In this document: positions 49,652 to 61,993 of the stretch, one piece after another
Layout: every line of letters begins with the position of its first letter
Numbering within the stretch: the stretch's first letter is position 1
Origin: Aphelenchoides besseyi
Lineage: Eukaryota; Nematoda; Chromadorea; Rhabditida; Aphelenchoididae
Reading direction: 5' to 3'
DNA length: 64,000 nt
Assembly (NCBI GenBank): GCA_024699855.1
Contig: JAMPIQ010000002.1
Coordinates: 11,284,001 to 11,348,000, forward strand
Notes under the pieces: generated by a model
The model's database searches: none
What the model was told of the DNA's origin: nothing
The model's input: the letters and a program-made list of their open reading frames with translations, nothing else
Program-made: the position numbers and the translations under genes

Positions 49652-52600
49652 ATGTCCAGTATACAAGCTTACGGTGTGGAACCCTGTTCATCTGCTGATG
49701 AACAGCCGGTCATAACGAAACGGGTATCCGTAGCATTAGACGATCGTCCAGAAACAAAACACCAACAAGTGGAATGGCAGGAAGAAGCAGCCTTTTACAT
49801 TGACGATGATACCGATTTGCCTTATCCCGGGTAACTTTTTAACTCATTTGCGTTGTTAAATCCAAATTGTTTAGTTTCGTAGAACCTGCGCTTGGATGTT
49901 TGAAGCAGACACAAGCTCCTCGTTCATGGGCACTTCAAATGGTTATGAATCCGTGGTTTGATCGGCTGACCATGCTTGTAATTTTGCTCAATTGCATTAC
50001 ATTGGGAATGTATCGACCGTGCGAAGACGGTGCTGACTGCACGACATATCGTTGTTATGTTCTTAATGTTCTTGATCATATGATTTTTGCGTATTTTGCA
50101 GCCGAAATGGTAAAAACGAATCAAAGTTTTCGTTTCTTAGACGCAAATTTCAGTTAATCAAAATTACTGCTCTTGGATTCTACGGTGACAGTGCGTATCT
50201 GTCGGATACGTGGAATCGTTTAGACTTTTTTATCGTAGTAGCAGGGTAAGTGTCTATTATCGTTTGTTTTTGAATTGCGTTTGTAGAATCGGCGAATATC
50301 TTCTGGACGAATACCTCGGGAACATCAACTTAACTGCGATAAGAACTATACGTGTTCTAAGACCGTTGCGCGCCGTAAATCGTATTCCATCAATGCGAAT
50401 TCTGGGCAAGTTCTGAGACTGACAAACTAGTTTGTTGACTGAATTCATTTTAGTTAACCTGCTACTCGATACCCTACCAATGCTCAGTAAGTTGGAAGAG
50501 CTTTTAAGCATTACAATTTTAATGAGCGTGATTATTCGAGAATTTGAACTGTAGAATTGTAGCTTTTTAATAACAAACAAACTATCTTCAAACGTTTTTA
50601 TCGTTGTAAATTTCAGGCAACGTTTTGCTTCTTTGCTTTTTTGTCTTCTTTATCTTCGGAATTATTGGAGTGCAGTTGTGGGCAGGATTGTTGCGTAATC
50701 GATGTGTTATAAATTTACCGAAAACCAACTTTACCTCCGACATTACCGACATCGTATTTGAGAATGTTACATTGACAAGGTAGTCGATAGCTTTGATCGA
50801 TTAATATAACTGTAATTTCAGATACTATATACCGGAAGACACTTCGCTCGATTACATCTGCAGTCAATCAGATGCTTCCGGTCTTCACACATGTCAGAAT
50901 CTGCCGCCGTATATTGACAACGGAATGAGGTTACTTGCAAGTATTCATTCTTTTTTTAATCTCTTATAACAACAGATGCAATTTGACGTTGGACGAATAC
51001 GACAAAGTGACCAATGAATCGTGTATCAACTGGAACATCTACTATAATGAGTGTCGTGTTATGCACAAAAATCCATTTCAAGGATCAGTTTCATTCGATA
51101 ACATTGGTTTTGCATGGGTAGCTATTTTTCTGGTAAATTTGAATTAAACCGCAACGATAATAATCTTTAATTTTCAGGTTATTAGTTTAGAAGGTTGGAC
51201 AGATATCATGTATTATGTGCAAGGTTAGTTCAAAATGATTACCAGTTCGTGAACAGATCTTTAGATGCTCATTCCTTCTGGAATTGGATATACTTCGTTT
51301 TGCTTATTGTAATTGGTGCATTCTTTATGATCAATCTTTGTTTGGTCGTAATTGCGACTCAATTTGCTGAGACAAAACGACGCGAAACAGAACGAATGCT
51401 GCAAGAACGAAAGCGTATGAGATCCTGTGGTTCATTGAGTACGTCGAATGATTGTACATAAAATAACTGCAATTGATTATTCAGCGAGTAGTGATCAGGG
51501 ACTTGCAACTTCATCGAGAGAAGGAGGTGGTGACAGTGTTTACGCAGCGATTGTACGATTGATTGGCCATTGGTTTCGACGAAGTAAACGCTTTATTGCA
51601 AAGCAATGGTCTGCATATCGAATACGAAATCGTGCCTCAAAAATCCCTGTTGATACACTTCATTTGGAACTACGCTCAAGAGCAAGTGATGCATCGAACG
51701 ATTGCAAAGATGGATTGTTGAGAGCCAAAAACGGTCAGAAACGAGAAGACGAGCACAATCGTCGGATAAGTATTGGTATGAAATCAAATGGAAGTATAAA
51801 AGGTATATATTAGCATTGAAAGGTTCAATAACTATTTGATTTGTAGGCAGAAGAAATTCCCACAAACATGTGAACAATTCATTGGAACATTGGGATGTTG
51901 GTCGTCTTGATGAGCCAGCTGAGCTGATGGAGGGCGACGAAACTGCCGCACCAAAATCCAGACGTTCCGGTCATCGACGCAAATACTCAGACACGAGTTC
52001 AGAAGCTGCTGATGAAGTGCGACATAGTGATACGCGTTGGAATATGTTTCGTTTATCTGTTAAACGATTTGCAAACAGCAATCATTTCACACGTGGTATT
52101 CTTGTAGCAATTCTCATTAATACAGTTAGTATGGGAATTGAACATCATCAGCAACCAGAATTGTTGACCATTACTCTCGAGTATACCAACTACTTTTTTA
52201 CGGGACTTTTTGCTTTTGAGATGTTGCTCAAAATTATTTCTGACGGGTTATTTGGCTATTTAGCTGATGGATTTAATATGTAAGCGAAATACTAAGTAGA
52301 GAAGATGTTCGTACTTATTTTATAGGTTTGATGGATGTATCGTTGTGCTAAGGTTTGTTTCAATCATTATAATCACTTGTTAATGTTGTGTTTCAGTGTG
52401 CTGGAACTTTTTCAAGAAGGCAAAGGTGGACTGTCGGTTTTGCGTACTTTTCGATTGCTTCGAATTCTGAAGCTCGTTCGATTCATGCCCGCTCTACGTT
52501 ATCAACTTGTTGTGATGTTGAAAACTATGGACAATGTTACCGTCTTTTTCGGCCTTTTGGTACTCTTCATCTTCATCTTCAGGTAAATTGTTGTTCATAA

Positions 52601-55600
52601 TTTTTACGCCCACCAAACTTTCATCTTACTCTTAGCACTTCTTAAATTCCATTAACGTTTGAATACTTTTTTCGGGGAATTTTGACGTTTGATTAGTCAA
52701 AAAGCTTATTTCTCTTCTTTCTTCTTCTTGCAATTGCTTTTTCCAGCATTTTGGGCATGAACTTATTTGGTTGCAAGTTTTGCAAGATCGACGAAAACGC
52801 AATCGAGAAAATTAAAAGATGCGAACGAAAGAACTTTGACACACTACTTTGGGCGTTGGTTACTGTTTTCCAGGTATGTTCGATAATTAGCGTTTTCTTG
52901 TTGTGCTTGCTTATGCTCGGTGATTTCCATTGTACTTGTTTGAAGTGCGTATGAGTAGTGTAGAGATTGTGTTTTCAGTATTCTCGGTATGGAAATGTTC
53001 GGTTGCAAGTTTTGCAATCACGACAGACCTACCGGATGCCAGCGAATCGAAGATAATCAACGACGAATGCACTATGATAGTTTGTCCAAGTCGATGTTAA
53101 CAACATTTCAGGTGATTAAAGACAGAATTTTAACAGAAATTTTGTCGTTAGTTTGTAAATTTGTTGTGACGTAAAACAGTGAACTGATTTTTGAAATATT
53201 ATACACCTATTTAAACTTTAGATTCTTACTCAAGAAGACTGGAACATGGTGCTTTTCAATGGAATGGCGCAAACAACTCCGTGGGCTGCACTTTACTTTG
53301 TTGCGTTGATGACATTTGGGAATTACGTTTTATTCAATCTACTAGTCGCTATCTTAGTTGAAGGCTTTCAAGAAAGCAAAGAAGAAGAAAAGCGAAAACT
53401 TGTAATGGAATCATTAATCAACCTTTTAATTTCCGACTTATTTTAGGAAGAAGAAGCACGGAAACATGCGGAATTCGAGCAAAGTAAACAACAACAAGAA
53501 ATCAAAGAGCTTTTGTTTACGACAACATCAAAACCGTACATCGAAGCTCGACGAAGTGTCAGTCAATGTACCTGTCCAGCCGAGAACTTAAGTAATCTAC
53601 GAGTTCGTTTACAACAGCGTCAACGAACGAGATCGAGTGTTTCAGATGCGGTAAATTGGCTTAATGAATTTGTGTTAATTCAAACGATTTAGGATCGATT
53701 TTTACGCGGATTAAGAGATTTGCATCATAATCATCATCGGCATTTGTCTATTAATGAGTCACGACATGCTGAACCGTTGCTTCTTGCTGGTAGTAATGCT
53801 CGTCACTCAATCAGTCCACTGCGCACAATAGCCGAGCCACGACGCGATCTTTTTGATAGACACATCAATGAAAGAATACCCAATCGTTTGATGCGGCACA
53901 CATCGCTGGTTTTGCCTTCGGATAGTCAGTTTGTTGACGAGATACGTCCCGAAAACCATCAGAGACAACGAATGAACAGTTGGAGTGGACTTCACTCGCT
54001 TCTCAATCCGAATTGTCCAATTCACGGTCGTCGAGCATTGATAGAAGCTTACGCAATGAACAAGTAAAATATATGTTGTTATCATTCTGAACATTCTTCT
54101 TTAGATACCTAAAAATGAGTCAAGAACTCAGCCAAGCACTAGCCGAACAGGAAAGATCCGAAGTGGAGCGAACTAACAGTCGTTGGAATCGTTTCATACG
54201 AAAAACGTGGATTCACACACGTGCCGATTGTTCACTTTACATTTTTTCACCAAAGAACAAAATTCGAATTCAATCATTGCGAATAACACAGAAAAAATGG
54301 TTCGATTATACAATTTTGGCCTTCATTGGCATAAACTGCATTACGTTGGCAATGGAACGACCATCGATTCCGCCGAAGAGTATGGAGCGAATGTTCTTAA
54401 ACGTTTCGGGTTACATTTTCACGGTCATTTTTACGGTAAGTCGTCGAAAGCCAAGTTCTTGAGTTATTTTTTTCAGATTGAAATGACAATGAAAGTAATC
54501 GCCAACGGTTTTTTCATCGGCAAAAACTCGTACTTCAAAGACGGTTGGAACATTTTGGACGGTATCTTGGTCATCATCAGTTTGATCAATTTGCTTATGG
54601 AGTATTTTGTCAGCGGAGGTAGCTGTTTTGAATAAGATAGTGTACTAAATCGATTTCAGATTCACCGAAAATTTTTGGCGTAATTCGAGTACTTCGTTTG
54701 CTACGTGCCTTACGACCATTACGAGTGATTAATCGAGCTCCTGGTGTAAAGTTGGTTGTTATGACGTTGATTAGCAGTTTGAAACCAATTGGAAATATCG
54801 TTCTCATTTGCTGTACGTTCTTCATAATCTTCGGTATATTGGGTGTTCAACTGTTCAAGGTACGTTTATCGTAATGTAGTCGTGATCACCTATATATTTG
54901 TCTAGGGTATGATGTACCATTGTGTTGGTGCTGATATCGCGAATGTGACAACTCGCGCCGATTGCGAAGCTGATCCTCGTAATAAATGGACAAACCAACG
55001 TTACAACTTTGACAATCTCGGTCAAGCATTAATGTCCTTGTTCGTTTTGTCGAGTAAAGACGGTTGGGTATCGATCATGTATCAAGGAATCGATGCGGTT
55101 GGTGTTGATGTGCAACCGATTGAGAACTACAACGAATGGCGAATGATCTACTTCATTTCGTTTCTACTGCTTGTTGGCTTCTTCGTGTTGAATATGTTCG
55201 TTGGTGTTGTGGTCGAGAATTTCCACAAATGCAAAGAAGCTTTAGAAGCTGAAATGAAAGAGAAAGCACGCAAGAAACGAATGGAACGTCAAATCAAACG
55301 ACAGGAATACGAACGCAATTGTCCGCAAAGAAAAAAGAAAAAACGACTGAAGACTCAACCTTATTTTGCTAATTACGGTCCAACACGCTCAACAATGCAC
55401 AGTATCATAACATCAAAGTACATGGTTTTCGATGCTTTTTTAAAAATTAAAACTACAATTTCAGATACTTTGACTTGGCAATTGCTGCAGTGATTGGAAT
55501 AAACGTAATTTCAATGGCCATGGAATTCTATATGATGCCACCAGGACTGAAATATGTTTTGCGTGCATTGAACTACTTCTTCACTGCCGTTTTCACACTC

Positions 55601-56863
55601 GAAGCTGCAGTCAAATTGTACGCATTGGGAATTCGACGTTTCTTCCGAGAACGGTAAGTTGAGACCGAATCGAACAAAGAGCAGTTTGTGAGTTTAGTTG
55701 GAATCAATTGGACATGTTCATTGTCATTCTTTCGATTGCGGGTATTATCTTTGAAGAATTTGAAGCATTAGAACTACCGATCAATCCGACCATAATTCGT
55801 GTCATGCGTGTACTTAGAATAGCTCGTGTACTAAAACTGTTGAAAATGGCCAAAGGTATACGATCGCTTTTGGATACTGTTGGTGAGGCGCTTCCACAAG
55901 TCGGAAATCTGGGTTCGCTCTTCTTCCTCTTGTTCTTCATCTTTGCGGCATTGGGTGTTGAGTTATTTGGAAAGTTGGAATGCTCAGAAGAACATCCATG
56001 CGATGGTTTGGGCGAACACGCTCATTTCAAGAACTTTGGCATGGCTTTTCTGACGTTGTTTCGTATTGCGACAGGTGATAATTGGAACGGGATTATGAAG
56101 GTGAGTGATTTGTCAGCTAAAATTGTAGACGGTTATAAACAAATGGCTTTTCAAAATGTGGATTTTAGGATGCTCTACGCGACGACTGCGATAAATCCGA
56201 TTCATGTCAACGAAACTGTTGTGTTGATCCAATTTTGGCTCCGTGTTTCTTTGTCATTTTCGTGCTCATTTCTCAATTCGTTTTGGTTAATGTTGTTGTT
56301 GCTGTTCTCATGAAACATCTCGAAGAAAGCAACAAACGTGATCAAGATGCCGAAGGTATATTAATCTATAACTAACAATTTTGCAAGCGAAGTTTTAGCT
56401 CAAAACGCCGTAGACGCCGATTTGAATCGTACGGACACCGATGTTGAGGCAGATACGGACGCAATACCAGAAGAAAAAGAAGATGTGGTAAGAATCAGTA
56501 GTTATATTCACGAATGATCACACGATTTAGTCGTTGGCAAACATTGAACGCAATCTAATTGAAGTCGAAGAACAACTTGTGGAAGAGGTTTTGGATGAAG
56601 ATGAGAGTGAAGACGAAATACCTGCTGATCCAAGTCCAACTAGATCGAACATTCAGTTGTATCAAACTGAACGACCGTTGATAACTGGAAGTTTACGAGC
56701 CGCAAAAACCTACAATGCAACTCACGAGCAACTGGGACCGCAATCGTTGTCTTTGCGTTCCACACGTTCTGCCGCCCATTCGCCGGGTAACATCGAACGT
56801 TCTTCTGATTCAAAAATCATCAACAAACTCTCCACCAGTTCATTTCTGCGCGATGATCTGTGA
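49652..56863 (+). CDS. cca-1: T-type (CaV3) voltage-gated calcium channel alpha-1 subunit
   Basis: Pore-forming low-voltage-activated channel. The first sure exon reads [18 protein letters not shown] ... [10 protein letters not shown]; further N-terminal exons may lie upstream. Four repeats, each with S1-S6: S4 of domain I is [22 protein letters not shown] is [23 protein letters not shown] is [20 protein letters not shown] and IV is [20 protein letters not shown]. Pore loops give the T-type filter Glu-Glu-Asp-Asp: [41 protein letters not shown] and [12 protein letters not shown]. After domain I S6 the gating-brake helix [20 protein letters not shown] is conserved. Domain II carries two alternative S5-pore exons (separate entries). 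The C-terminus is acidic and Ser-rich, ending [10 protein letters not shown]. Filter and gating brake exclude a sodium channel or an L-type calcium channel. More than twenty short introns. Confidence 0.96.
52747..52873 (+). other. cca-1: Mutually exclusive exon A of the T-type channel (domain II S5-pore turret)
   Basis: 127-base exon after TTTTTCCAG, before GTATGTTC. With the preceding AG it encodes [19 protein letters not shown] ... [20 protein letters not shown]. The end, [16 protein letters not shown], is close to the vertebrate CaV3 wording. The turret carries three cysteines (GCKFC and KRCE). It starts in phase 2 and ends in phase 0. Confidence 0.92.
52979..53111 (+). other. cca-1: Mutually exclusive exon B of the T-type channel (domain II S5-pore turret)
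   Basis: 133-base exon after GTTTTCAG, before GTGATT. It encodes [18 protein letters not shown] ... [20 protein letters not shown] ... MLTTFQ. The same start, phase and role as exon A, but a different turret and pore-descending helix. Joining A to B would shift the frame and reach a stop within about 25 codons, and skipping both also shifts the frame, so exactly one can be used. Confidence 0.92.
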
Positions 56864-57736
56864 ATTCCAAAATACCATTGAGTTGTTTCTATATCGTAAG
56901 ATCTTTTCGATTTACAGATCGTCCATTTGCATTCTGTTAAACTACTGGTAATTAGTATTTCGATTAATTGCGGGCATCCTTTATTCGCTGTTAGGCCAAA
57001 TCCCGTTGTTTAGAGAGGAGATTCTTTCGTTTTTCAGTTTACTGTGCCTTAAACGTTTCAATGAAATGAATTCTCTCACTCCATCACTTATTTGTATTTC
57101 CATTCGAAGTTAATTGAACTGTTTTACGTGAATTCATTTCAATTTTATTGTCAGGTATTGCTTAATAAATTATGACGATACTCGACGAGAATGATTACAA
57201 TCCAATAAAATGAATATTCAATGTTCTTCATCGGAATACTTTTTATAACTTTCGCTGATAACAACAACAAGACAACTAAGAGCTTAGAGTTTTTGTTCGT
57301 CACAAATCAAATCCGCGCGACTAACATTGTCGTCAAGTTGCCTTATGAGCACGTGGATTCTCTTACATTTCCGGCCAAACTCAACGAAGACATTAGCATA
57401 TATGCAAAAATCGATGCTTAAAGTACGAAAGGTCTCGAGTGGAATCGGCGAAGAGCTACCAGATGTCCAGTGCAATGTGTGTGGCGCAACCTTGATGCTG
57501 GTCGTCAGTTGAATTGGAGCCGATAATCGTTTTCGATCTGTGGATTTCACGCGGTGATTCGGGTTGGAAATGCGGTTAATAAATCCGAGAGTTTATTTTG
57601 ATTATTTGCAATCGAAAGTCTTTTCCGAAGGCAAACTCGATGACCATTGCGTGAATTAATTTTGAGTTTCTATTCTACGCGAAATCAATCTTCAGAGAAT
57701 GATTGTTTTTGGAATGAAGTAGTGATTGACTGAACA
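56864..57736. other. Intergenic between channel and TIF1 genes, one possible small secreted ORF
   Basis: 873 bases. A plus frame at 57221-57421 reads MFFIGILFITFADNNNKT, signal-peptide-like, then VVKLPYEHVDSLTFPAKL and stops. Downstream, QCNVCGATLMLV appears in another frame. A minus frame (57284-57550) overlaps. None is convincing. Confidence 0.4.
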
Positions 57737-60700
57737 ATGTCTGATCAACCCGGTACTTCAACCTCAAACCAAAATTCGTCCAACAATCGTCGAACAGCTT
57801 CAGTAAATAGCGTCAACACAAATGCTCGTTTCAATTGTGCAAACTGCAAGAATCCATCGTTAATTGTTGGCAAACCGGTCTACTATTTGCCATGTCTGCA
57901 TGTGTTCTGTTACAGTTGTTATGGTAAGTACACGGCTTTACAGAAATTTATGTTCAAATAACTTCAGAAAACAAGCTTTCGCAGTTGCACAACAGCGGTT
58001 TGGTGTGTCCAACTTGTGGCAAAGAATCAACGAAAGAGAGCGTCTTCGATGATTTTACATATGATCCACTTCGAAAGTAATTTCGTTTTCCTTACTTTAA
58101 GTTTATGATCATTGGAATTCAGAGGCTGCGAAATGCCGAATTGCACACACAAGTCGATGGATGAAGTTTTCGCGAAATGCGACACCTGCAAGAAGTTTTT
58201 GTGCGAATCCTGTTCTTTGCAACACGATCGAAGTCACAAGTTTTTAGACGTAGCAATTCGGTTGACGACTTCAATTATCGTTCATTTTCAGGCCTCGGCA
58301 TATATCCCAATGAATTCGCGATGTTCAGGAGCTCATAAGGTTCACAAGTTTGCGAATGCGATCTGTGGTTGTGGAAAAGTAAGAGACTGATTCATTTGTT
58401 CTGTCAACTTTCTTTGTAACTTCAGAAGTTGTGCGTACATTGCACTATCAACCATCGTTGCAATTACAAGATAACCAACATGTCCCATTTCATTCAACAG
58501 TCAGTTGGGTTCATGAACAGTATTGCCGAAAACGACAAGAAGATCTACGCACAGTATCAGAAAAAGTAAACAATTGTTCTCTGCACTTGTTCAATTTGTG
58601 CTTTTAGTCTGGAGTCAATTCAAAACCGACGTCGTGAGATCATGAGCGAATTTTTTAATTGCCGCTCGTTTCTTGCCTACAGTGTTGCAAAATACACGTC
58701 CCTGGTGATAAAACGATTCGAACATATTGCCGATCATTTGGATTTGTTCCAACAACGTGTTCTCGAACAGCTGGCTCGACATGAAACAATGATAGCGTTC
58801 GAAATGCAACGGTACGGCGAAGTAGTTGGATTGGAGAATCAAATTTCAACAACCAAAGAAGAAAATGCGATTCCGTTTTTTTCCTTCATCAAAGCAGCGT
58901 CGACGTACGCCGCGGAAAAGTGTTTGCAAAAGAATTACAACGTCGACACACTTATGCCAATGGTGAATGTTCGGGTAGATGCTAAAATGAGCGAATTTTG
59001 CTCGTTTCTGGCCAACTTTGGTGTTGTTCACGTTAACGGACATAAGAGCGTAGGTTTCGTGAACTCGATTTTACACAACTATCGAATTTAGAACCCGCAA
59101 TCTAACTTTGAAAGCACGAAGTCGTTGTTTGATGTGGTACCCAAATTGAACAGTTCTGATGTTGCCAAACCTACAGGTTATCTTCTGCGTTTGGATTGCA
59201 TTCCATCTGTGCTTTAAGGTTTTATGTTGCGATCTCTAAGCGGCGATCAATACAATGCTATCGACATGGAACAAATTCGGCGAACGATAAAACAAGTCCA
59301 AGATCCGGATGAACTGCGGGATCGTTGTACTCAACTGGAAGCAGAAGTCAATTATTATAAGCGTTTAACGTTGGAGTTGGAGAACGAATTGAAACAACGG
59401 CGTTCCGAATCAACATCTCAAAAATTGACTCCATCCGCAAGTACAACAAATGTTTCGAACGTTGCATCGAATCGAAACGAGATGTTGAATCGAAATCTCA
59501 GAGCATCACTTCAAAATCATCCCAATATATTTCGTCAAACTTCTTTATCAACATCAATGGTAATTGTATATCTTAATTGAGCACTTAACATTGAAAATTT
59601 TAGCCGTCAATTCATCAGAATCGTCGCGCACAAATGCGTCCGCCTGTCAGTTATCCTGAAGCAGCGTTTGTTGCTCATCAAATGAGTCTTAACAACAACT
59701 CGATTGTCACACAAACTCCGTCAATTTCGCCTTTTTCCATCACACCACAGCATCAAGTTCGAATGCTAAACTCGCCGCTCATCAACCCAATAGATCGAAT
59801 CCCAGTTGCACAGTCTCCGTTACAACATAGTCCGAGAGTTATATCTCCGTCATTAAGTCAACAACAATATCAACAGTTATTCCAACTTCCTCCTACGCAT
59901 CGAATGCCACCAGCGATGCCCAACCGTACTTCATCTTCTGTTGTCAATGTTCAACAAGCGAACAATGTGCCCGTAGTGACAACAAATACCATTTCACAAC
60001 GTGCATCTTCTGCACAATCTACCGTCAGTACTCAATCATCGGTGCAAGCACCAACGCCAAAAAACGCTGAAGTAAGTTACGTGTAGAAATACGAAAAAAA
60101 TTGTATTCATTTAGTCATTGCTGCCAACTCCGATAGTGGATGCTTACAAGAAGGCGACTCAAGTTGAAATCATTACAATTGATGAAGATGACATACATAC
60201 TCCCAATTTACAGAACAACAGAGCGACAACATTAGATTCAACGGTAAATTGCACAAAAAATGCTTAGCGTTGTTTTGATTTTAGAATAATCAAGCATCTC
60301 AAGCATCGAGCGTTGTATCAGATTCAAGTGCCACAAAAACAACAGAAGTGGAGAAACCAAATGCACAGTCAACTGAAACGCAGGACTTAACGTCACAAAG
60401 ATTCAGTAATAGTCACGTTAATGTCCTAGAAAACACGACGGAAAAAACTAATGGAACTAAAGGTTGGAGTCATGTTTTTGACGTCGTTTTGTATGAGACT
60501 TTTAGAAGGTACAAATGAAACAGAAGAAACGAACAAAAGTGCTGACGGCTTAAAAGATGCTATTCGATCATCGTCCGTTCCACAGCTACCGGCCAATAAT
60601 AGCAACGGCACAACTTCACAACAAAACTCTCCAGCTGCTTCTATTAGTTTATCCAAAAAGCATAAACGACACCGTACCTATGAGCATCAACAGCCGTCAA

Positions 60701-61653
60701 GCAGCAAATCAACATCGGGAGTTCATTACGTTTCCGCCACTTCTTCTAGTCCACTAAAACTTCGAATTCGTTTGGAAAATAACGAGAATAAACCACGGGT
60801 TTTACCAACAGTTGTAGAACCCGAAGCAGAACCCGTGATGGCAGATGCCGTTCCGTTACAGAACGTTGTTCTGTCAAAAAGCGATGATGAAGATGAACTG
60901 ACGAATGGGCGTCAAATGTCTGATGGATGGGAAGATTATTGTGCGACATGTTTTGAAGGATGTGATGTCGTATCTGGGTCATTGGGTTGTTGTGCTACGT
61001 GTCCCAAAGTGTTTCATCGACTTTGCCATATTCCTTCGATTGATCGACCCATGGAAGAACTTCCGGACGATTGGCAGTGTGGTGCTTGTGTGCCAGTGGA
61101 GCCGGTTCGAGAGACACTCGATCATTTCGACAACAATGCTCTGCTTGTAAGACTGTGTTTAGAGCTCGTCAATAGTTCAAATTTAAGGCTTGTTCGAAGG
61201 TGCTGTTGGCTTGCTTCAATGATCCGCATAAAATTGAGTATTTTCGAAAACCAGAGAATTATCGCAGCAAATCCGAAAACAACGCACCGAGCATTGATCT
61301 GATGACCATTACCAATCGCTTGTCCAACAGACAATACGAAAGTATCTCGACGTTCATTTCCGATATGATCGCACTCTTCCAAAATTGTTCGAAATACAAT
61401 CAAGTAAGAACACATATTGTCATTTACAACAAAAAATCGTATTTTCAGCCGTCAAGTGAGATCGCCAACGCTGCTCGTTACGTTTACAGCCTTTTCCATA
61501 AAGCCGTTCGGAAATATCTTCCCGGTTACACAAAAGAGCTTTGGATGTACGTCAATCTTTACGTAAGAATGATCCTTTGAAATCAAACTAATCTTTTTGA
61601 ACTTACAGAAAAACGATTCTCCACGAAAGAAACGCCGTTTGATGGCACCGTAA
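57737..61653 (+). CDS. TIF1-family transcriptional regulator (RING, two B-boxes, PHD, bromodomain)
   Basis: Starts MSDQPGTSTSNQNSSNNR at 57737. A RING finger (FNCANCKNPS, LPCLHVFCYSCYENK, LVCPTCGKES) is followed by two B-boxes (KCDTCKKFLCESCSLQHD; RCSGAHKVHKFANA, GCGKKLCVHCTINH) and a coiled-coil region (ESIQNRRREIM to about FLANFGVVHV). Next come a second coiled coil (LRDRCTQLEAEVNYYKRLTL) and a long Ser/Gln/Pro-rich linker. Then a PHD finger (YCATCFEGCDVVSGSLGCC, CPKVFHRLCHIPSID, WQCGACV) and a bromodomain (KIEYFRKPENYR, IDLMTITNRL, FISDMIALFQNCSKYNQ with the acetyl-lysine-binding Asn). A basic end, SPRKKRRLMAP, looks like a nuclear signal. This order defines TRIM24/28/33 and insect Bonus. 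Expected role: E3 ligase and chromatin-reading co-regulator. The bromodomain lacks the usual Pro-Val after the first helix. Confidence 0.88.
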
Positions 61654-61993
61654 ATCAGCAGTTATTTATTGCTAGTTGATCACTTAGATTGTGGGTCTCA
61701 ATGCACTTTGTAACTCTCGTCAATATTACCGGTAACTTCATTTCACGGTATTTTATGGTATATGACCTTTTTGCAACTTTTTATACGGTTCTTTCAATAG
61801 CTCTTAAAACTTCTGATTGTTAAAAGAATCAGCTAGACTCGTTTGACCAGTCTTTTTAAAGGTCATGATCTTTATTTTGCACTATTTATTTGCTTACAGT
61901 TTTTATGTTCTATTTCTAGCACAGATTTCTTTCTTGCTGTTTGATTATGTTGTTAAGCAAGATTGCTCTTTAATAATAAAAAATGTCATAGTG
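61654..61993. other. Spacer between convergent genes
   Basis: 340 bases between the stops of the TIF1 gene (plus) and the stargazin-like gene (minus). No feature seen. Confidence 0.55.

Noticed and set aside
49652..56863. Four-domain channel as a voltage-gated sodium channel or an L-type calcium channel
   Set aside because: The pore residues are Glu-Glu-Asp-Asp (SLEGW, TQEDW, SKDGW, TGDNW) and the domain I-II gating brake is present. These are T-type hallmarks; NaV would show DEKA/DEEA and L-type EEEE.
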